NCBI GenBank assembly: GCA_900604495.1
Contig: UWOR01000002.1
Coordinates: forward strand, 248,001 to 312,000
DNA length: 64,000 nt
Direction: 5' to 3'
Source of the DNA: Desulfovibrio sp. Marseille-P6017
Lineage (GTDB): Bacteria > Bacillota_A > Clostridia > Peptostreptococcales > Peptostreptococcaceae
Shown: positions 39,132 through 48,585 of the stretch, one piece after another
How the letters are laid out: the number at the start of each line of letters is the position of its first letter
How positions within the stretch are numbered: the first letter of the stretch is position 1
Notes under the pieces: generated by a model
Seen by the model: only the letters and a program-made list of their open reading frames with translations
What the model was told of the DNA's origin: nothing
Databases searched by the model: none
Made by a program: the position numbers and the translations under genes

Positions 39132-39425
39132 AAGGTATCACCTCCATATTTTATATAAATTATCATTTTTCACTATTATAATTTACTAAAAATATATCAT
39201 ATAAAAAATAAAAAAACAATTTAAAAATAAAAATAAAATGAAAAGAAAGATAAATAACAAAAAAAGAAAAGAAAAGATAATAAATATTAAAAAATGGTTG
39301 CGAAATAATAATTAGGGTACTACCATATAATTATAAACGTAAACGAAATTAATTATAAAAAATAAAAAACAAAAACAAATAAAAGGGAAACTGAAAAAAT
39401 AAATTTGGTTCAGGGAGAGATTATT
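39132..39425. promoter_or_regulatory. divergent control region of deoR copy 2 and the araL-dhaL unit
   Basis: 39195-39290 is a run of A-rich units (AAATAAAA, GAAAAGAAAG, AAAAGAAAAG) nearly free of T on the + strand, echoing the region before pdxA2. TATAAT at 39326-39331; TTGCGA at 39298 is 22 bases away, too far for a standard -35, so activator help or another -35 is likely. AAACGTAAACG follows the -10. Confidence 0.45.
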
Positions 39426-40241
39426 ATGAATACAAACATTAAAGATGTGGAATGTTTTTTATTAGATATGGATGGAACGATATACTTGGGAAATGATTTG
39501 ATTGATGGAGCAAAGGAATTCTTAGAAGAATTAGAAAAACAAAATAAAAGATATATATTTATGACAAATAACTCCTCAAAATCAAAAATAACTTATGTAG
39601 AAAAGTTAAGAAGATTAGGAATAAATTGCCAAGTAGAAAACATATTTACATCAGGGGAAGCTACAGCAATATACTTAAAGGAAGAAAGTAAAAATCCAAA
39701 AGTATTTTTATTAGGAACAAAAGATTTAGAAGAAGAGTTTATAAAACATGGAATAACCTTAGTTAATGATAGTTATGAAAAGCCTGATTATGTAGTATTG
39801 GGATTTGACACAACTCTTACATATGAAAAAATATGGAAAGCATGCGATTATTTAAGAGAAGGGGTTACATATATAGCAACTCACCCAGATTTAAACTGTC
39901 CCCTTGAAGGTGGAAAATATATGCCAGATACTGGCTCAATGATAAAGCTAATAGAAGCTTCAACAGGAAAGTTACCTTATATAATAGGAAAACCAAACAA
40001 AGGTATAGTAGAAGCTATAAGTAAAAAATTTAATATAGAAAAGTCTACAATGGCTATGGTAGGAGATAGATTATATACAGATGTAATGTTAGGAATAAAT
40101 TCAGATATAACATCTGTATTAGTATTGTCAGGGGAAGCTACTATGGGAGACTTAGAAATGTCGGATATAAATCCAACTTATGTATTTAATTCAGTAAAAG
40201 ATATTTATCGTAATATAAAAGAAGTTGATGTATTAGCATAG
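39426..40241 (+). CDS. HAD-IIA family sugar phosphatase, AraL/NagD-like
   Basis: 271 residues. HAD motif I LLDMDGTIYLG near residue 12, motif II FMTNNSSKS near 44, motif IV region AMVGDRLYTDVMLG near 209. Cytosolic phosphatase; AraL in the Bacillus arabinose operon relieves sugar-phosphate build-up. The frame can begin at TTG 39405, but ATG 39426 has the SD GGGAGAG. First gene of the second unit. Confidence 0.88.
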   Translation: MNTNIKDVECFLLDMDGTIYLGNDLIDGAKEFLEELEKQNKRYIFMTNNSSKSKITYVEKLRRLGINCQVENIFTSGEATAIYLKEESKNPKVFLLGTKDLEEEFIKHGITLVNDSYEKPDYVVLGFDTTLTYEKIWKACDYLREGVTYIATHPDLNCPLEGGKYMPDTGSMIKLIEASTGKLPYIIGKPNKGIVEAISKKFNIEKSTMAMVGDRLYTDVMLGINSDITSVLVLSGEATMGDLEMSDINPTYVFNSVKDIYRNIKEVDVLA

Positions 40242-40267
40242 AATAATAAAAAAGTGGGGGAAAATAA

Positions 40268-41626
40268 ATGAATAATAATATTTCCATAGAAAATTTACTA
40301 AAAGGAATACAAAATTGTAGCTGTAAAAGAGATCATAATGTTTCTATAGAAGATGTAATAATAGAAGATAATGCAATTGATAAGCTAGAAAGTTTATTAA
40401 ATAAGTACGGATATAAAAATTTATTTTTAGTATATGATAATAACACTTATAAAGTATGTAATGAGAAAATAAATAAGGCTTTAGAAAATAAAGGATTTAA
40501 TATAAATTCAATGGTTTATGTTAGAGACCATGAATTAACTCCAGATGAAAGATCTTTAGCAGAACTTATGGTGAATTTTAATCCAGGTAATGAGTTTATA
40601 ATAGCAGTTGGATCTGGAGTAATAAATGATATATGTAAATATGCAAGTTATAAATTAAATAAGCCATATATGGTTATTGCAACGGCTCCTTCAATGGATG
40701 GGTATGCATCAAATGTATCTGCACTTACTTTAAACAATTTAAAAGTAACATATCCAGCTAACCTTCCGAAGGCTATAGTGGCAGATATAGAAATATTAAA
40801 AAATGCTCCATACAGAATGATACTTGCTGGATTTGGAGATATAATGGGTAAATTCTCTGCTTTAAAAGATTGGAGATTAGGTCAAATAGTAAATAATGAG
40901 TATGTATGTGAGGAAGTATATGACTTAGTTAATTACTCAATAAATAATGTATTAAAAGAGGCGGAAAATATAAAAAATAGAAACACTTCAGGAATAAAAA
41001 GCTTAATGGATAGCTTAGTTCTTACAGGAATTGGAATGGCATTCGTAGGAAATTCAAGACCAGCTTCAGGTTCAGAACATCACTTATCACATTATATAGA
41101 AATTCAATCATTATTAGGAAACTTTGATATACCATCACATGGAGAAAAAGTAGCATGTGGTACAGTTCTTACTCAAAGATTAAGAGAAAGATTAGTAAAT
41201 ACAAATAAAGAATTAGAAGAAAGTAAAGAATATAAATTTAGTTTAGATGAATGGAAAAAAGATATATTAAGTAAATATAAAGAAGCATCAAATGAAATAT
41301 TTAGCTTATGTGAAAAAAATGATACATTATCAGAATCTAAGAGATTAGAAAGGGTAAATTCAATACATAAAAATAAACAAAAAATAGTAGAACTACTTTC
41401 TAGCGGTCCATCATCTAAAGAAATAATTGATATATATGATTCTATAGGATTAGATTATGATTATTCATTTATAAGTCATGAAATGTTACAAGATGCAGTT
41501 TTATATGCCAAAGAAATAAGAGATAGATATACTATAAGTCACTTATTATGGGACTTAAGATTATTAGATGAGTATAGTAAAGTTATACCAAATGAATATT
41601 ACAAAGAAAAAGCATTATCTAAATAA
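40268..41626 (+). CDS. sn-glycerol-1-phosphate dehydrogenase, AraM/EgsA-like
   Basis: 452 residues. NAD site AVGSGVINDICKYAS near residue 118, TAPSMDGYASN near 140, metal-binding region AGFGDIMGKFSALKDWRLG near 190 and His in SGSEHHLSHYIE near 275. Reduces dihydroxyacetone phosphate to glycerol-1-phosphate; AraM is its Bacillus relative in the ara operon. In this island it may act on a related ketose phosphate. SD GTGGGGGA. Confidence 0.88.
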   Translation: MNNNISIENLLKGIQNCSCKRDHNVSIEDVIIEDNAIDKLESLLNKYGYKNLFLVYDNNTYKVCNEKINKALENKGFNINSMVYVRDHELTPDERSLAELMVNFNPGNEFIIAVGSGVINDICKYASYKLNKPYMVIATAPSMDGYASNVSALTLNNLKVTYPANLPKAIVADIEILKNAPYRMILAGFGDIMGKFSALKDWRLGQIVNNEYVCEEVYDLVNYSINNVLKEAENIKNRNTSGIKSLMDSLVLTGIGMAFVGNSRPASGSEHHLSHYIEIQSLLGNFDIPSHGEKVACGTVLTQRLRERLVNTNKELEESKEYKFSLDEWKKDILSKYKEASNEIFSLCEKNDTLSESKRLERVNSIHKNKQKIVELLSSGPSSKEIIDIYDSIGLDYDYSFISHEMLQDAVLYAKEIRDRYTISHLLWDLRLLDEYSKVIPNEYYKEKALSK

Positions 41627-41736
41627 AAATATTAAGGGGCTAGCAAGATAAATATAAGCCCTTTAATAATAGATATTTAGAAGACGTTATCTTATAAATA
41701 TTAATATAAAAATATATTCAAGGGGGAAGTTTTTTA

Positions 41737-43422
41737 ATGAAGTATGTTATAGGAATAGACTATGGAACGCAATCAGGGAGAGCTGTAGTTGTTAATTGCG
41801 AAAATGGAACTGTAGTAGGAGAATCAGTGTATAACTATTCAGATGGGGTTATAGATAAGGTTCTTCCAACAACTAAAGAAGAATTACCAGTTGACTGGGC
41901 ATTACAAAATCCAAATGACTATTTAGAAGTTTTATTTAAGGCAGTTCCAGAAGCTGTAAAAGATTCAAATGTACACAAAGATGATATAATTGGTATAGGT
42001 ATAGACTTTACAGCTTGTACAGTATTACCTATAAATGAAAAAGGTGAAGCACTTTGTAATCTTGATAAATATAAAAATAATCCTCATGCTTGGACTAAAT
42101 TATGGAAGCATCATGGTGGTCAACCAGAAGCTAATATAATAAATGATCTAGCAAAAGAAATGGGAGAAGGATTTTATAAGAGAATAGGTAAAATATCTTC
42201 AGAATTATTATTACCTAAAATATTTGAATTAGTTAACGATGATCCAGATCTTTATGATGAAGTTTATGCATTTATAGAAGGAACTGATTGGGTAACGATG
42301 CAAATGACAGGAAGATTAGTAAGAAGTAATGGAACTTTAGGATATAAGGCATTATGGAATAAAAAAGAAGGATATCCAACTAAAGAATTTATGGCTAAGT
42401 TAAATCCAAAGTTAGAAAACTTCTATGAAGAAAAATTATTTGGTGAAGTAAGGACTTTAGGAGAAAAAGCAGGAGAATTACTACCAGAAATGGCTAAAAA
42501 GATGGGACTTAATCCAGGGATAGCAATATCTTGTGGTAACATAGATGCACATGTTTCAGCTCCAGGATGTGGAGTTGTAGATAGTGGAAAAATGTTAATG
42601 ATAATGGGAACTTCAACATGTGATATTGTAATATCAGAAGAAGAAAAACCAGTTCCAGGAATATTTGGATTAGTTGAAGATGGGGTTGTTCCAGGATTAT
42701 ATGGATATGAAGCAGGTCAAACTGCAGTTGGAGATATATTTGAATGGTTTGTAAATAACTGTGTACCAGAAAATTATTATAAAGAAGCTAAAGAAAGAAA
42801 TATAGGAATACATCAATTATTAGAAGAAAAAGCATCTAAATTAAAGCCAGGTGAAAGTGGTCTTGTAGCACTAGATTGGTTTAATGGAAATAGATCTATA
42901 CTTGTAAATGCAGATTTAACAGGAATGATATTAGGAATGACTCTTCATACTAAGCCAGAGGAAATATACAGAGCATTAATAGAAGCAACTGCATATGGTC
43001 AAAGAGTTATAATAGAATCATTTATAGAACATGGAGTGCCAATAAATGAATTATATGCTTGTGGTGGATTATCACAAAAGAATAATATGTTAATGCAAAT
43101 ATATGCTGATATAACTAATATACCAATAAAAGTATCTGCAGAATTACAAACTACATCATTAGGATCTTCTATGTTTGCAGCAGTAGCAGCAGGTAAAGAT
43201 GCAGGCGGATATGATAATATAGTTCAAGCAGCAAATAATATGGCAAGATTAAAAGATGAAGTATATGTTCCAATTGAAGAAAATGTAGAGATTTATGAAA
43301 GATTATATAAAGAATATAAAATCTTACATGATTATTTTGGAACTGGGATAAATGATGCTATGATAAGATTAAAAAATATTAAAAAAGAAGTTAAAGAAAA
43401 TACTGTAAGTGTACTTGCTTAA
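41737..43422 (+). CDS. araB: ribulokinase
   Basis: FGGY kinase of the AraB branch, 561 residues. [17 protein letters not shown] at the start, [14 protein letters not shown] near 89, [14 protein letters not shown] near 184, [16 protein letters not shown] near 266, [18 protein letters not shown] near 379, [19 protein letters not shown] near 447. Phosphorylates L-ribulose (also D-ribulose, ribitol, L-arabinitol in the family). No arabinose isomerase gene accompanies it. A weak AGGGGCT/AAGCCCT hairpin precedes it (41634-41665). SD AAGGGGGA. Confidence 0.95.
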   Translation: MKYVIGIDYGTQSGRAVVVNCENGTVVGESVYNYSDGVIDKVLPTTKEELPVDWALQNPNDYLEVLFKAVPEAVKDSNVHKDDIIGIGIDFTACTVLPINEKGEALCNLDKYKNNPHAWTKLWKHHGGQPEANIINDLAKEMGEGFYKRIGKISSELLLPKIFELVNDDPDLYDEVYAFIEGTDWVTMQMTGRLVRSNGTLGYKALWNKKEGYPTKEFMAKLNPKLENFYEEKLFGEVRTLGEKAGELLPEMAKKMGLNPGIAISCGNIDAHVSAPGCGVVDSGKMLMIMGTSTCDIVISEEEKPVPGIFGLVEDGVVPGLYGYEAGQTAVGDIFEWFVNNCVPENYYKEAKERNIGIHQLLEEKASKLKPGESGLVALDWFNGNRSILVNADLTGMILGMTLHTKPEEIYRALIEATAYGQRVIIESFIEHGVPINELYACGGLSQKNNMLMQIYADITNIPIKVSAELQTTSLGSSMFAAVAAGKDAGGYDNIVQAANNMARLKDEVYVPIEENVEIYERLYKEYKILHDYFGTGINDAMIRLKNIKKEVKENTVSVLA

Positions 43423-43441
43423 ATTTTTAGGGGGATTAATA

Positions 43442-44134
43442 ATGCTTGAGAACTTAAAAAAAGAAGTTTTTGAAGCTAATTTAGAATTAGTAAAACATAA
43501 TTTAGTCATATTTACCTGGGGTAATGTAAGTGGAATTGATAGAGAAAAAAATTTAATAGTTATAAAACCAAGTGGAGTTAGTTATGATAGGATGACAGTA
43601 GATGATATGGTTGTTGTAGATTTTGACGGCCATGTAGTTGAAGGAAATTTAAAACCATCATCAGATACAGATACACATATTGAGCTTTATAAAAAGTATG
43701 AGGAAATAGGTGGAGTAGTTCACACTCATTCAACTTTTGCAACTGGATGGGCTCAAGCTAAACTTGGTATCCTACCATTAGGAACTACTCATAGCGATTA
43801 TTTTTATGGAGAGATACCTTGTACTAGAGAGTTAAGTAAAAATGAAGTAGAATATAATTATGAAAAAAATACTGGATTAGTTATACTTGAAGAACTTAAG
43901 AAAAGAAATATAGAACCCCTTAGCATACCAGGTATATTAGTTGCTAGCCATGGTCCATTTGCGTGGGGGAAAGACTCTAAAAATGCAGTTCATAATGCAG
44001 TAGTATTAGAAGAGGTTTCTAAAATGAATTTTATATCAAAGAGTTTAAATCCAAGTATTAGTAATATAAATGATTACGTTCTAGATAAGCACTATCTTCG
44101 TAAACACGGAGAAAACGCTTACTACGGTCAGTAA
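43442..44134 (+). CDS. araD: L-ribulose-5-phosphate 4-epimerase
   Basis: 231 residues of the class II aldolase/AraD family. Zn and substrate residues: GNVSGID near 29, [10 protein letters not shown] near 44, [14 protein letters not shown] near 76, [11 protein letters not shown] near 97, and the late [14 protein letters not shown] end typical of AraD. Converts L-ribulose-5-P to D-xylulose-5-P for transketolase. The frame extends upstream to 43409, but ATG 43442 has SD AGGGGGA. Confidence 0.94.
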   Translation: MLENLKKEVFEANLELVKHNLVIFTWGNVSGIDREKNLIVIKPSGVSYDRMTVDDMVVVDFDGHVVEGNLKPSSDTDTHIELYKKYEEIGGVVHTHSTFATGWAQAKLGILPLGTTHSDYFYGEIPCTRELSKNEVEYNYEKNTGLVILEELKKRNIEPLSIPGILVASHGPFAWGKDSKNAVHNAVVLEEVSKMNFISKSLNPSISNINDYVLDKHYLRKHGENAYYGQ

Positions 44135-44170
44135 TTATAAATATATTTAAATTAAAGGGGGACTAAAATA

Positions 44171-44548
44171 ATGGCTATCTTAAGAACAGCTATAGGTGGT
44201 ACTATAGCAGGCTTGTTTGCAGGAGGAGTATGGGGAGCATTTTCAGCACAACCATATGGGATAATAGGAGGTTGGTTTGCAGCATTAGTTATAATTGGCT
44301 TAATGTGGTTTATGAATCATTATGTTGGACTTATACATAATTCAGCAGAAGGATCTTTTGTTGATATGGCAACAGCAATAGGAACTACTTGTATAGTAAG
44401 GGATTTAATTATGAATGGAGTAGTTGAATTACCATCTTCAATACCAACATTTATATGTTTAGCAATAGGAGGAATAATAGGTGGAGCATTAGCTTATGTT
44501 GTTCAAAAAAGTATGGAAAAAGATAGTGAAGAATCTCTAAATGCTTAA
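44171..44548 (+). CDS. small membrane protein, Lin0368-like putative transporter subunit (1)
   Basis: 125 residues with four hydrophobic spans and a conserved core GGWFAALVIIGLMWFMNHYVG. It resembles, with its neighbour at 44589, the Lin0368-type proteins described as putative glycerol/polyol transporter subunits that sit with dhaK and dhaL in Listeria. Likely half of a paired transporter for the sugar of this unit. SD AAAGGGGGA. Confidence 0.7.
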   Translation: MAILRTAIGGTIAGLFAGGVWGAFSAQPYGIIGGWFAALVIIGLMWFMNHYVGLIHNSAEGSFVDMATAIGTTCIVRDLIMNGVVELPSSIPTFICLAIGGIIGGALAYVVQKSMEKDSEESLNA

Positions 44549-44588
44549 ATAATAAAATATATTATAAAAATATAGTGGGGGTATTATA

Positions 44589-44924
44589 ATGACTATACAA
44601 TTTATGTTTACTACAATATTAGGAGGAATTGTATTTGCTTTTTTATGTAACTTTGTTTGGGGTAAATTAGTTGATAATTTTGGACCAATAGGAGGATGGG
44701 TTGCAGCAGGTACACTTGTTGGAACTACTTGGGCCTTAAATCATGGAATAAATTTAGTGCATCAAGGTGGAGGAATATGGATGGATATGGCAATTGCTGC
44801 ATGTTTTGGAGGCCTTACATTCTCAACAATGAATGGTGGTAGTTTAAAAAAATGTGTTCCAACAATATTTGGAACTATAATAGGTGGCATAATAGCAGGA
44901 ACAGCTTTATCAATTATCTTATAA
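44589..44924 (+). CDS. small membrane protein, Lin0368-like putative transporter subunit (2)
   Basis: 111 residues, four spans. Paralogue of the preceding protein: IGGWVAAGTLVGTTWALNHGIN aligns with its core, and DMAIAACFGGL with DMATAIGTTC. Two small homologous membrane proteins in tandem suggest a heteromeric antiparallel pair. SD TGGGGGT. Confidence 0.7.
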   Translation: MTIQFMFTTILGGIVFAFLCNFVWGKLVDNFGPIGGWVAAGTLVGTTWALNHGINLVHQGGGIWMDMAIAACFGGLTFSTMNGGSLKKCVPTIFGTIIGGIIAGTALSIIL

Positions 44925-44963
44925 ATTAAAGATTAAATATAATTAATAAATTTAGGGGGAAAA

Positions 44964-45959
44964 ATGAGAAGATTATTTAATGATCCATATGATATAGTTG
45001 AAGAAATGTTAGAAGGATATGAAAAAGCGCATAAAGATACAGTTCATCTTTTAGAAAATGATAAAAGAGTAGTAGTTTATAATGAAGCACCTAAAAAAGA
45101 TAAAGTCGGAATAGTAATAGGTGGAGGAAGTGGTCACGAACCTTTATTTTTAGGATATGTTGGGGAAAATTTTGCTGATGCAGCAGTAATAGGAAATATA
45201 AATACATCTCCATCACCAGAGCCTTGTTACAATGCAGTTAAAGCTGTTGATAGTGGAAAAGGTTGCTTATATATGTATGGTAACTATGCAGGGGATGTAA
45301 TGAACTTTGATATGGGTGCAGAAATGGCACAAGATGATGGTATAAGAGTTGAAACAGTTCTTGTAACTGATGATTGTGTATCTTCTAAAGATATAGAAAA
45401 TAGACGTGGTGTTGCAGGAGATTTATTTGTATTTAAAACAGCATCCGCAGCAGCTGCTATGGGAAAAGATTTAGATGAAGTTAAATATATAGCTCAAAAA
45501 ACAAATGCTAATTGCAGATCAATGGGTGTTGCAATGTCTTCATCTACATTACCTGTTACTGGAAACACTATCTTTGAAATGGAAGAAGGAGATATGGAAA
45601 TAGGAATGGGTATACATGGTGAACCGGGAATAAAAAGAGAAAAATTACGCCCAGCTGATGAAGTAATGACTGAAATTATGGATAATATATTACCAGACTT
45701 ACCATATGAAAATGGAGATGAAGTCTATGTTTTAGTTAATGGTTTAGGTGGAACACCACTTATGGATTTACATGTATGCTATAGAAAAGTACATGATATA
45801 TTAGAAGAAAAAGGTATAAAAGTATATAAATCTTTAGTAGGAACATACGCATCATCTATGGATATGTGTGGAATGTCTGTAACTTTATTAAAGTTAGATG
45901 ATGAATTAAAAGAAGCTATGGATTATCTATGTGATACTCCGTATTTTACAATAAAATAA
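44964..45959 (+). CDS. dhaK: dihydroxyacetone kinase subunit DhaK-like
   Basis: 331 residues. GGGSGHEPLFLGYVG near residue 45, GNYAGDVMNFDMG near 103, the His that holds the ketone covalently in GMGIHGEPG near 215, NGLGGTPLMDL near 262. Binds dihydroxyacetone or a related short ketose such as erythrulose. No DhaM is present, so the partner DhaL is probably ATP dependent. SD AGGGGGA with short spacing. Confidence 0.92.
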   Translation: MRRLFNDPYDIVEEMLEGYEKAHKDTVHLLENDKRVVVYNEAPKKDKVGIVIGGGSGHEPLFLGYVGENFADAAVIGNINTSPSPEPCYNAVKAVDSGKGCLYMYGNYAGDVMNFDMGAEMAQDDGIRVETVLVTDDCVSSKDIENRRGVAGDLFVFKTASAAAAMGKDLDEVKYIAQKTNANCRSMGVAMSSSTLPVTGNTIFEMEEGDMEIGMGIHGEPGIKREKLRPADEVMTEIMDNILPDLPYENGDEVYVLVNGLGGTPLMDLHVCYRKVHDILEEKGIKVYKSLVGTYASSMDMCGMSVTLLKLDDELKEAMDYLCDTPYFTIK

Positions 45960-46011
45960 TATTATAAGGGAAAATGTTTTTGTAAAATGTAAATAAGGGG
46001 AGTTAGGTATT

Positions 46012-46674
46012 ATGACTAATATTAGTTTAGATAAAAACTATTTTATAAAAGTAATAAAAGATTTAGTTCAAATGGCTGAAGAAAAAAATGAATATTTTAC
46101 AAAGTTAGACTCTGAAATAGGAGATGGAGATCATGGCATAAACTTAAATATAGGATTTAGAGAAGTTTCTAAACAGCTTTCAACATGGGAAGACTTAGAT
46201 ATAACTTCTTTATTTAAAAAAGTTGGAATGAGTTTACTTTCAAAAGTAGGAGGTTCTTCTGGACCTTTGTATGGAAGTTTCTTTATGAAATTTGGCGTAC
46301 CAGCAGCTAATAAAAATGAAGTTGATTTTAATGAATTTTATCAAATGTTTAAAATGGGTATAGAGGCGATAGAATCAAGGGGTAAGGCTGTTGTTGGGGA
46401 AAAAACAATGGTTGATGCGCTAAGACCAGCTTTAGATGAATTTACAAAATCAATAGAAGAAGGATTGGAAGTAGAAGAGTGCTTTGAAAATTTTGTGAAA
46501 TCTGCAAATGAAGGAGCAAAGTCTACTATTGATATAGTTGCAACAAAAGGAAGAGCAATGAGGCTAGGAGAAAGAGCTATAGGACATATGGACCCAGGTG
46601 CAGCTTCAGCATGTTATATACTAGATGTATTTAATAAAAATTTAAAATCTTATTTAGAAATATCAACAATATAA
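46012..46674 (+). CDS. dhaL: dihydroxyacetone kinase subunit DhaL-like
   Basis: 220 residues, nucleotide-binding half. Mg-ADP Asp ligands in SEIGDGDHGINLNIGF near 35-50, GGSSGPLYGSFF near 80, GEKTMVDALRPA near 125, MDPGAASACYIL near 195. Completes the kinase with DhaK. Last gene of the unit, strong terminator after it. SD AAGGGGAG. Confidence 0.93.
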   Translation: MTNISLDKNYFIKVIKDLVQMAEEKNEYFTKLDSEIGDGDHGINLNIGFREVSKQLSTWEDLDITSLFKKVGMSLLSKVGGSSGPLYGSFFMKFGVPAANKNEVDFNEFYQMFKMGIEAIESRGKAVVGEKTMVDALRPALDEFTKSIEEGLEVEECFENFVKSANEGAKSTIDIVATKGRAMRLGERAIGHMDPGAASACYILDVFNKNLKSYLEISTI

Positions 46675-46681
46675 TAATAGA

Positions 46682-46724
46682 AAAAAATAAGAGGTATGCT
46701 ATAGAGCATACCTCTTATTTTTTA
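46682..46724. terminator. terminator after dhaL
   Basis: AAAAATAAGAGGTATGCT pairs with AGCATACCTCTTATTTTT around ATAG, T-tailed both ways. Confidence 0.92.
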
Positions 46725-46872
46725 TGTTATTACATAGAAATATAAAATAAAAATATATGAACTTATTATAAAAAAGATTATAAAATAATATTTTAAAAAT
46801 AAAAAAATAGAAACTGATCGAAATTTATACTATAATATAAATTAGAATGATAATCAAAGGGAGAGTTTAATA

Positions 46873-48156
46873 ATGGAGCTTATTAGCGTATTAGACTTAC
46901 TTAGTATAGTTCAAGGTATTATGAAATTAATAAAACCAGAGATAGTTGAACATGGAAAAGAAGTTGCATATATATCTTATAAAATAGGTGAAAAACTAGG
47001 GTATAGTAAAAAGCAACTTTACTATTTAATAATAACAGGAGAAATACATGATTTAGGGGCATATAAAACAGAAAATATTGATTGTATTGACAGGTTTAGA
47101 TATAAAGATAGTAACAGACATTCATATTATGGTTATGTGCTTCTTAAACATAGTAAGGGGCTTAGTAATTGTGCTAGTACTATTTTATATCATCATTGTT
47201 CTTATAAAAATTTTAATGATAAAATTATTAAAGATATACCAGTTCCAGATGATGCTTTTTTAATATCTTTAGGAGATAAAATATCTCTAATCTGCAATAA
47301 TGAGGATTATAATAAGGAAGAAATAATAAATAAAATAAAAAGTATTAATAAAGAAGATTTTAATCCAGTTCATTTTGAAATATTAATGGATTTAATATCA
47401 AATGAAAATCTTATTGATAATATAATAAGTGGGGAATATAAAAAAGAAATAAATCAAGTAGTTAATAACTCATATATAAAAGTAGAACAAGCAACTGAAT
47501 ATCTAACCTTAATACCACTTGGTGTAGATTTATATAGTTATGAAACAGCACTACATACTATAAGTGTAGCTTTCTTAGCAAAAAAGGTAAGTAAGAGCTT
47601 GGGACTTAAAGATGAGGATATTATGAAAATAGAAATATCTTCATATCTTCATGATTTAGGTAAGGTTGGTATACCAAAGTATATATTAGAAAAAGAAGGT
47701 CCCCTAACCTTTGAAGAATTTGAATTGATGAAAAGGCATGTGTTATTTACAAGACAGCTTTTAGAAGAAGCTAATATAGATAAAGATATAATATCTATGG
47801 CATGCAATCATCATGAAAAGTTAGATGGTAGTGGATATCCAATAGGAATAGATTCAAGTGAACTATCTATAGGAGATAGAATTATCTCAGTATGTGATAT
47901 ATTTTGTGCTCTTACTGAAAAAAGACATTATAAGGATGCATTCTCAAAAGAAAAAATATACAATATAATTTCCCAAATGGCTGATAACGGCCTTATAGAT
48001 AAAAATATTTGTAATCATGTTATGAATGATTATGATAATTTAAATTCATATTTAAATAATTTAATAAGTGGATTTGAAAATGCAATTGACAGCATAAAAA
48101 AAGAGTACAACAGTATATTAAAATATGGAGAAGAAAATAATATAAAAATATATTAA
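46873..48156 (+). CDS. double HD-domain protein, HD-GYP type phosphodiesterase
   Basis: 427 residues. An N-terminal HD domain (EHGKEVAYIS near 30, GEIHDLGAYKT near 56, LYHHCSYKN near 103) and a C-terminal HD-GYP domain (HDLGKVGIPKYIL near 260, MKRHVLFTRQLL near 288, NHHEKLDGSGYP near 313, CDIFCALTEKRHYKDAF near 340). HD-GYP enzymes hydrolyse c-di-GMP or related dinucleotides. No membrane or receiver domain. The N-terminal copy may be regulatory. Confidence 0.9.
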   Translation: MELISVLDLLSIVQGIMKLIKPEIVEHGKEVAYISYKIGEKLGYSKKQLYYLIITGEIHDLGAYKTENIDCIDRFRYKDSNRHSYYGYVLLKHSKGLSNCASTILYHHCSYKNFNDKIIKDIPVPDDAFLISLGDKISLICNNEDYNKEEIINKIKSINKEDFNPVHFEILMDLISNENLIDNIISGEYKKEINQVVNNSYIKVEQATEYLTLIPLGVDLYSYETALHTISVAFLAKKVSKSLGLKDEDIMKIEISSYLHDLGKVGIPKYILEKEGPLTFEEFELMKRHVLFTRQLLEEANIDKDIISMACNHHEKLDGSGYPIGIDSSELSIGDRIISVCDIFCALTEKRHYKDAFSKEKIYNIISQMADNGLIDKNICNHVMNDYDNLNSYLNNLISGFENAIDSIKKEYNSILKYGEENNIKIY

Positions 48157-48200
48157 AAATATATTTTTATTTAAATAAACTATTTAGTGGAGGTAAAACT

Positions 48201-48398
48201 ATGGCAACAATGTATTGTCCTAAATGTATAATAGAAGTTATGGACTTAATAGATCATGAAGAAGGAAATGATTTTGAAATAATAAATGAAGGTAGTGAAA
48301 ATGAAATAAGAGAAGATTATCACTACGTTCTTGATACATACAAATGTCCTGAATGTGGATTTGAAGTAGAAGATTATATGGAAGACGAAGAAGAGTAA
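48201..48398 (+). CDS. small zinc-ribbon protein, unknown
   Basis: 65 residues, very acidic (ends MEDEEE). Two CxxC pairs: CPKC at residues 6-9 and CPEC near 51, so a single zinc ribbon with a 40-residue insertion. No family name. SD GTGGAGGT. Follows the HD-GYP gene by 44 bases and may share its transcript. Confidence 0.75.
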   Translation: MATMYCPKCIIEVMDLIDHEEGNDFEIINEGSENEIREDYHYVLDTYKCPECGFEVEDYMEDEEE

Positions 48399-48407
48399 AG
48401 TTTTGTT

Positions 48408-48494
48408 GCAGGGAGATGTGTATATAAATTACAATTCATGCAGCTAAAAGATGCTGCTAATGTATTGTAATTTATATACTACATCTCCTACTGC
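48408..48494. repeat. 87-base long hairpin, possibly a small inserted element or stable RNA
   Basis: Left arm 48408-48435 and right arm 48464-48494 pair over 28 positions, with a 2-base and a 1-base bulge (GCAG..GGAGATGT.GTATATAA and on); the loop contains a second stem GCAGC/GCTGC (48440-48456). AAAGTT occurs just outside both ends (48398-48403, 48499-48504) like a short target duplication. No T run at the end. Confidence 0.7.
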
Positions 48495-48554
48495 TTACAA
48501 AGTTGACTGGAAAGATATAGAGAATAGAAGAGATATATAATAACTGAATTTAAT

Positions 48555-48585
48555 AAAAAAGAACCGCTTTGCGGTTCTTTTTTTT
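48555..48585. terminator. bidirectional terminator
   Basis: AAAAAAGAACCGC-TTT-GCGGTTCTTTTTTTT. Serves the converging yhgE-type gene and the small zinc-ribbon gene. Confidence 0.92.

Noticed and set aside
46725..46872. c-di-GMP riboswitch before the HD-GYP gene
   Set aside because: The 148-base leader is nearly pure A/T and lacks the conserved GEMM cores.
48398..48504. Long hairpin as an intrinsic terminator of the zinc-ribbon gene
   Set aside because: No T run follows the right arm; a proper terminator with GAACCGC arms stands 60 bases further on.
48495..48540. Short frame reading KVDWKDIENRRDI before a stop, as a gene end
   Set aside because: Only 13 codons, no upstream continuation and no start; cannot be supported.
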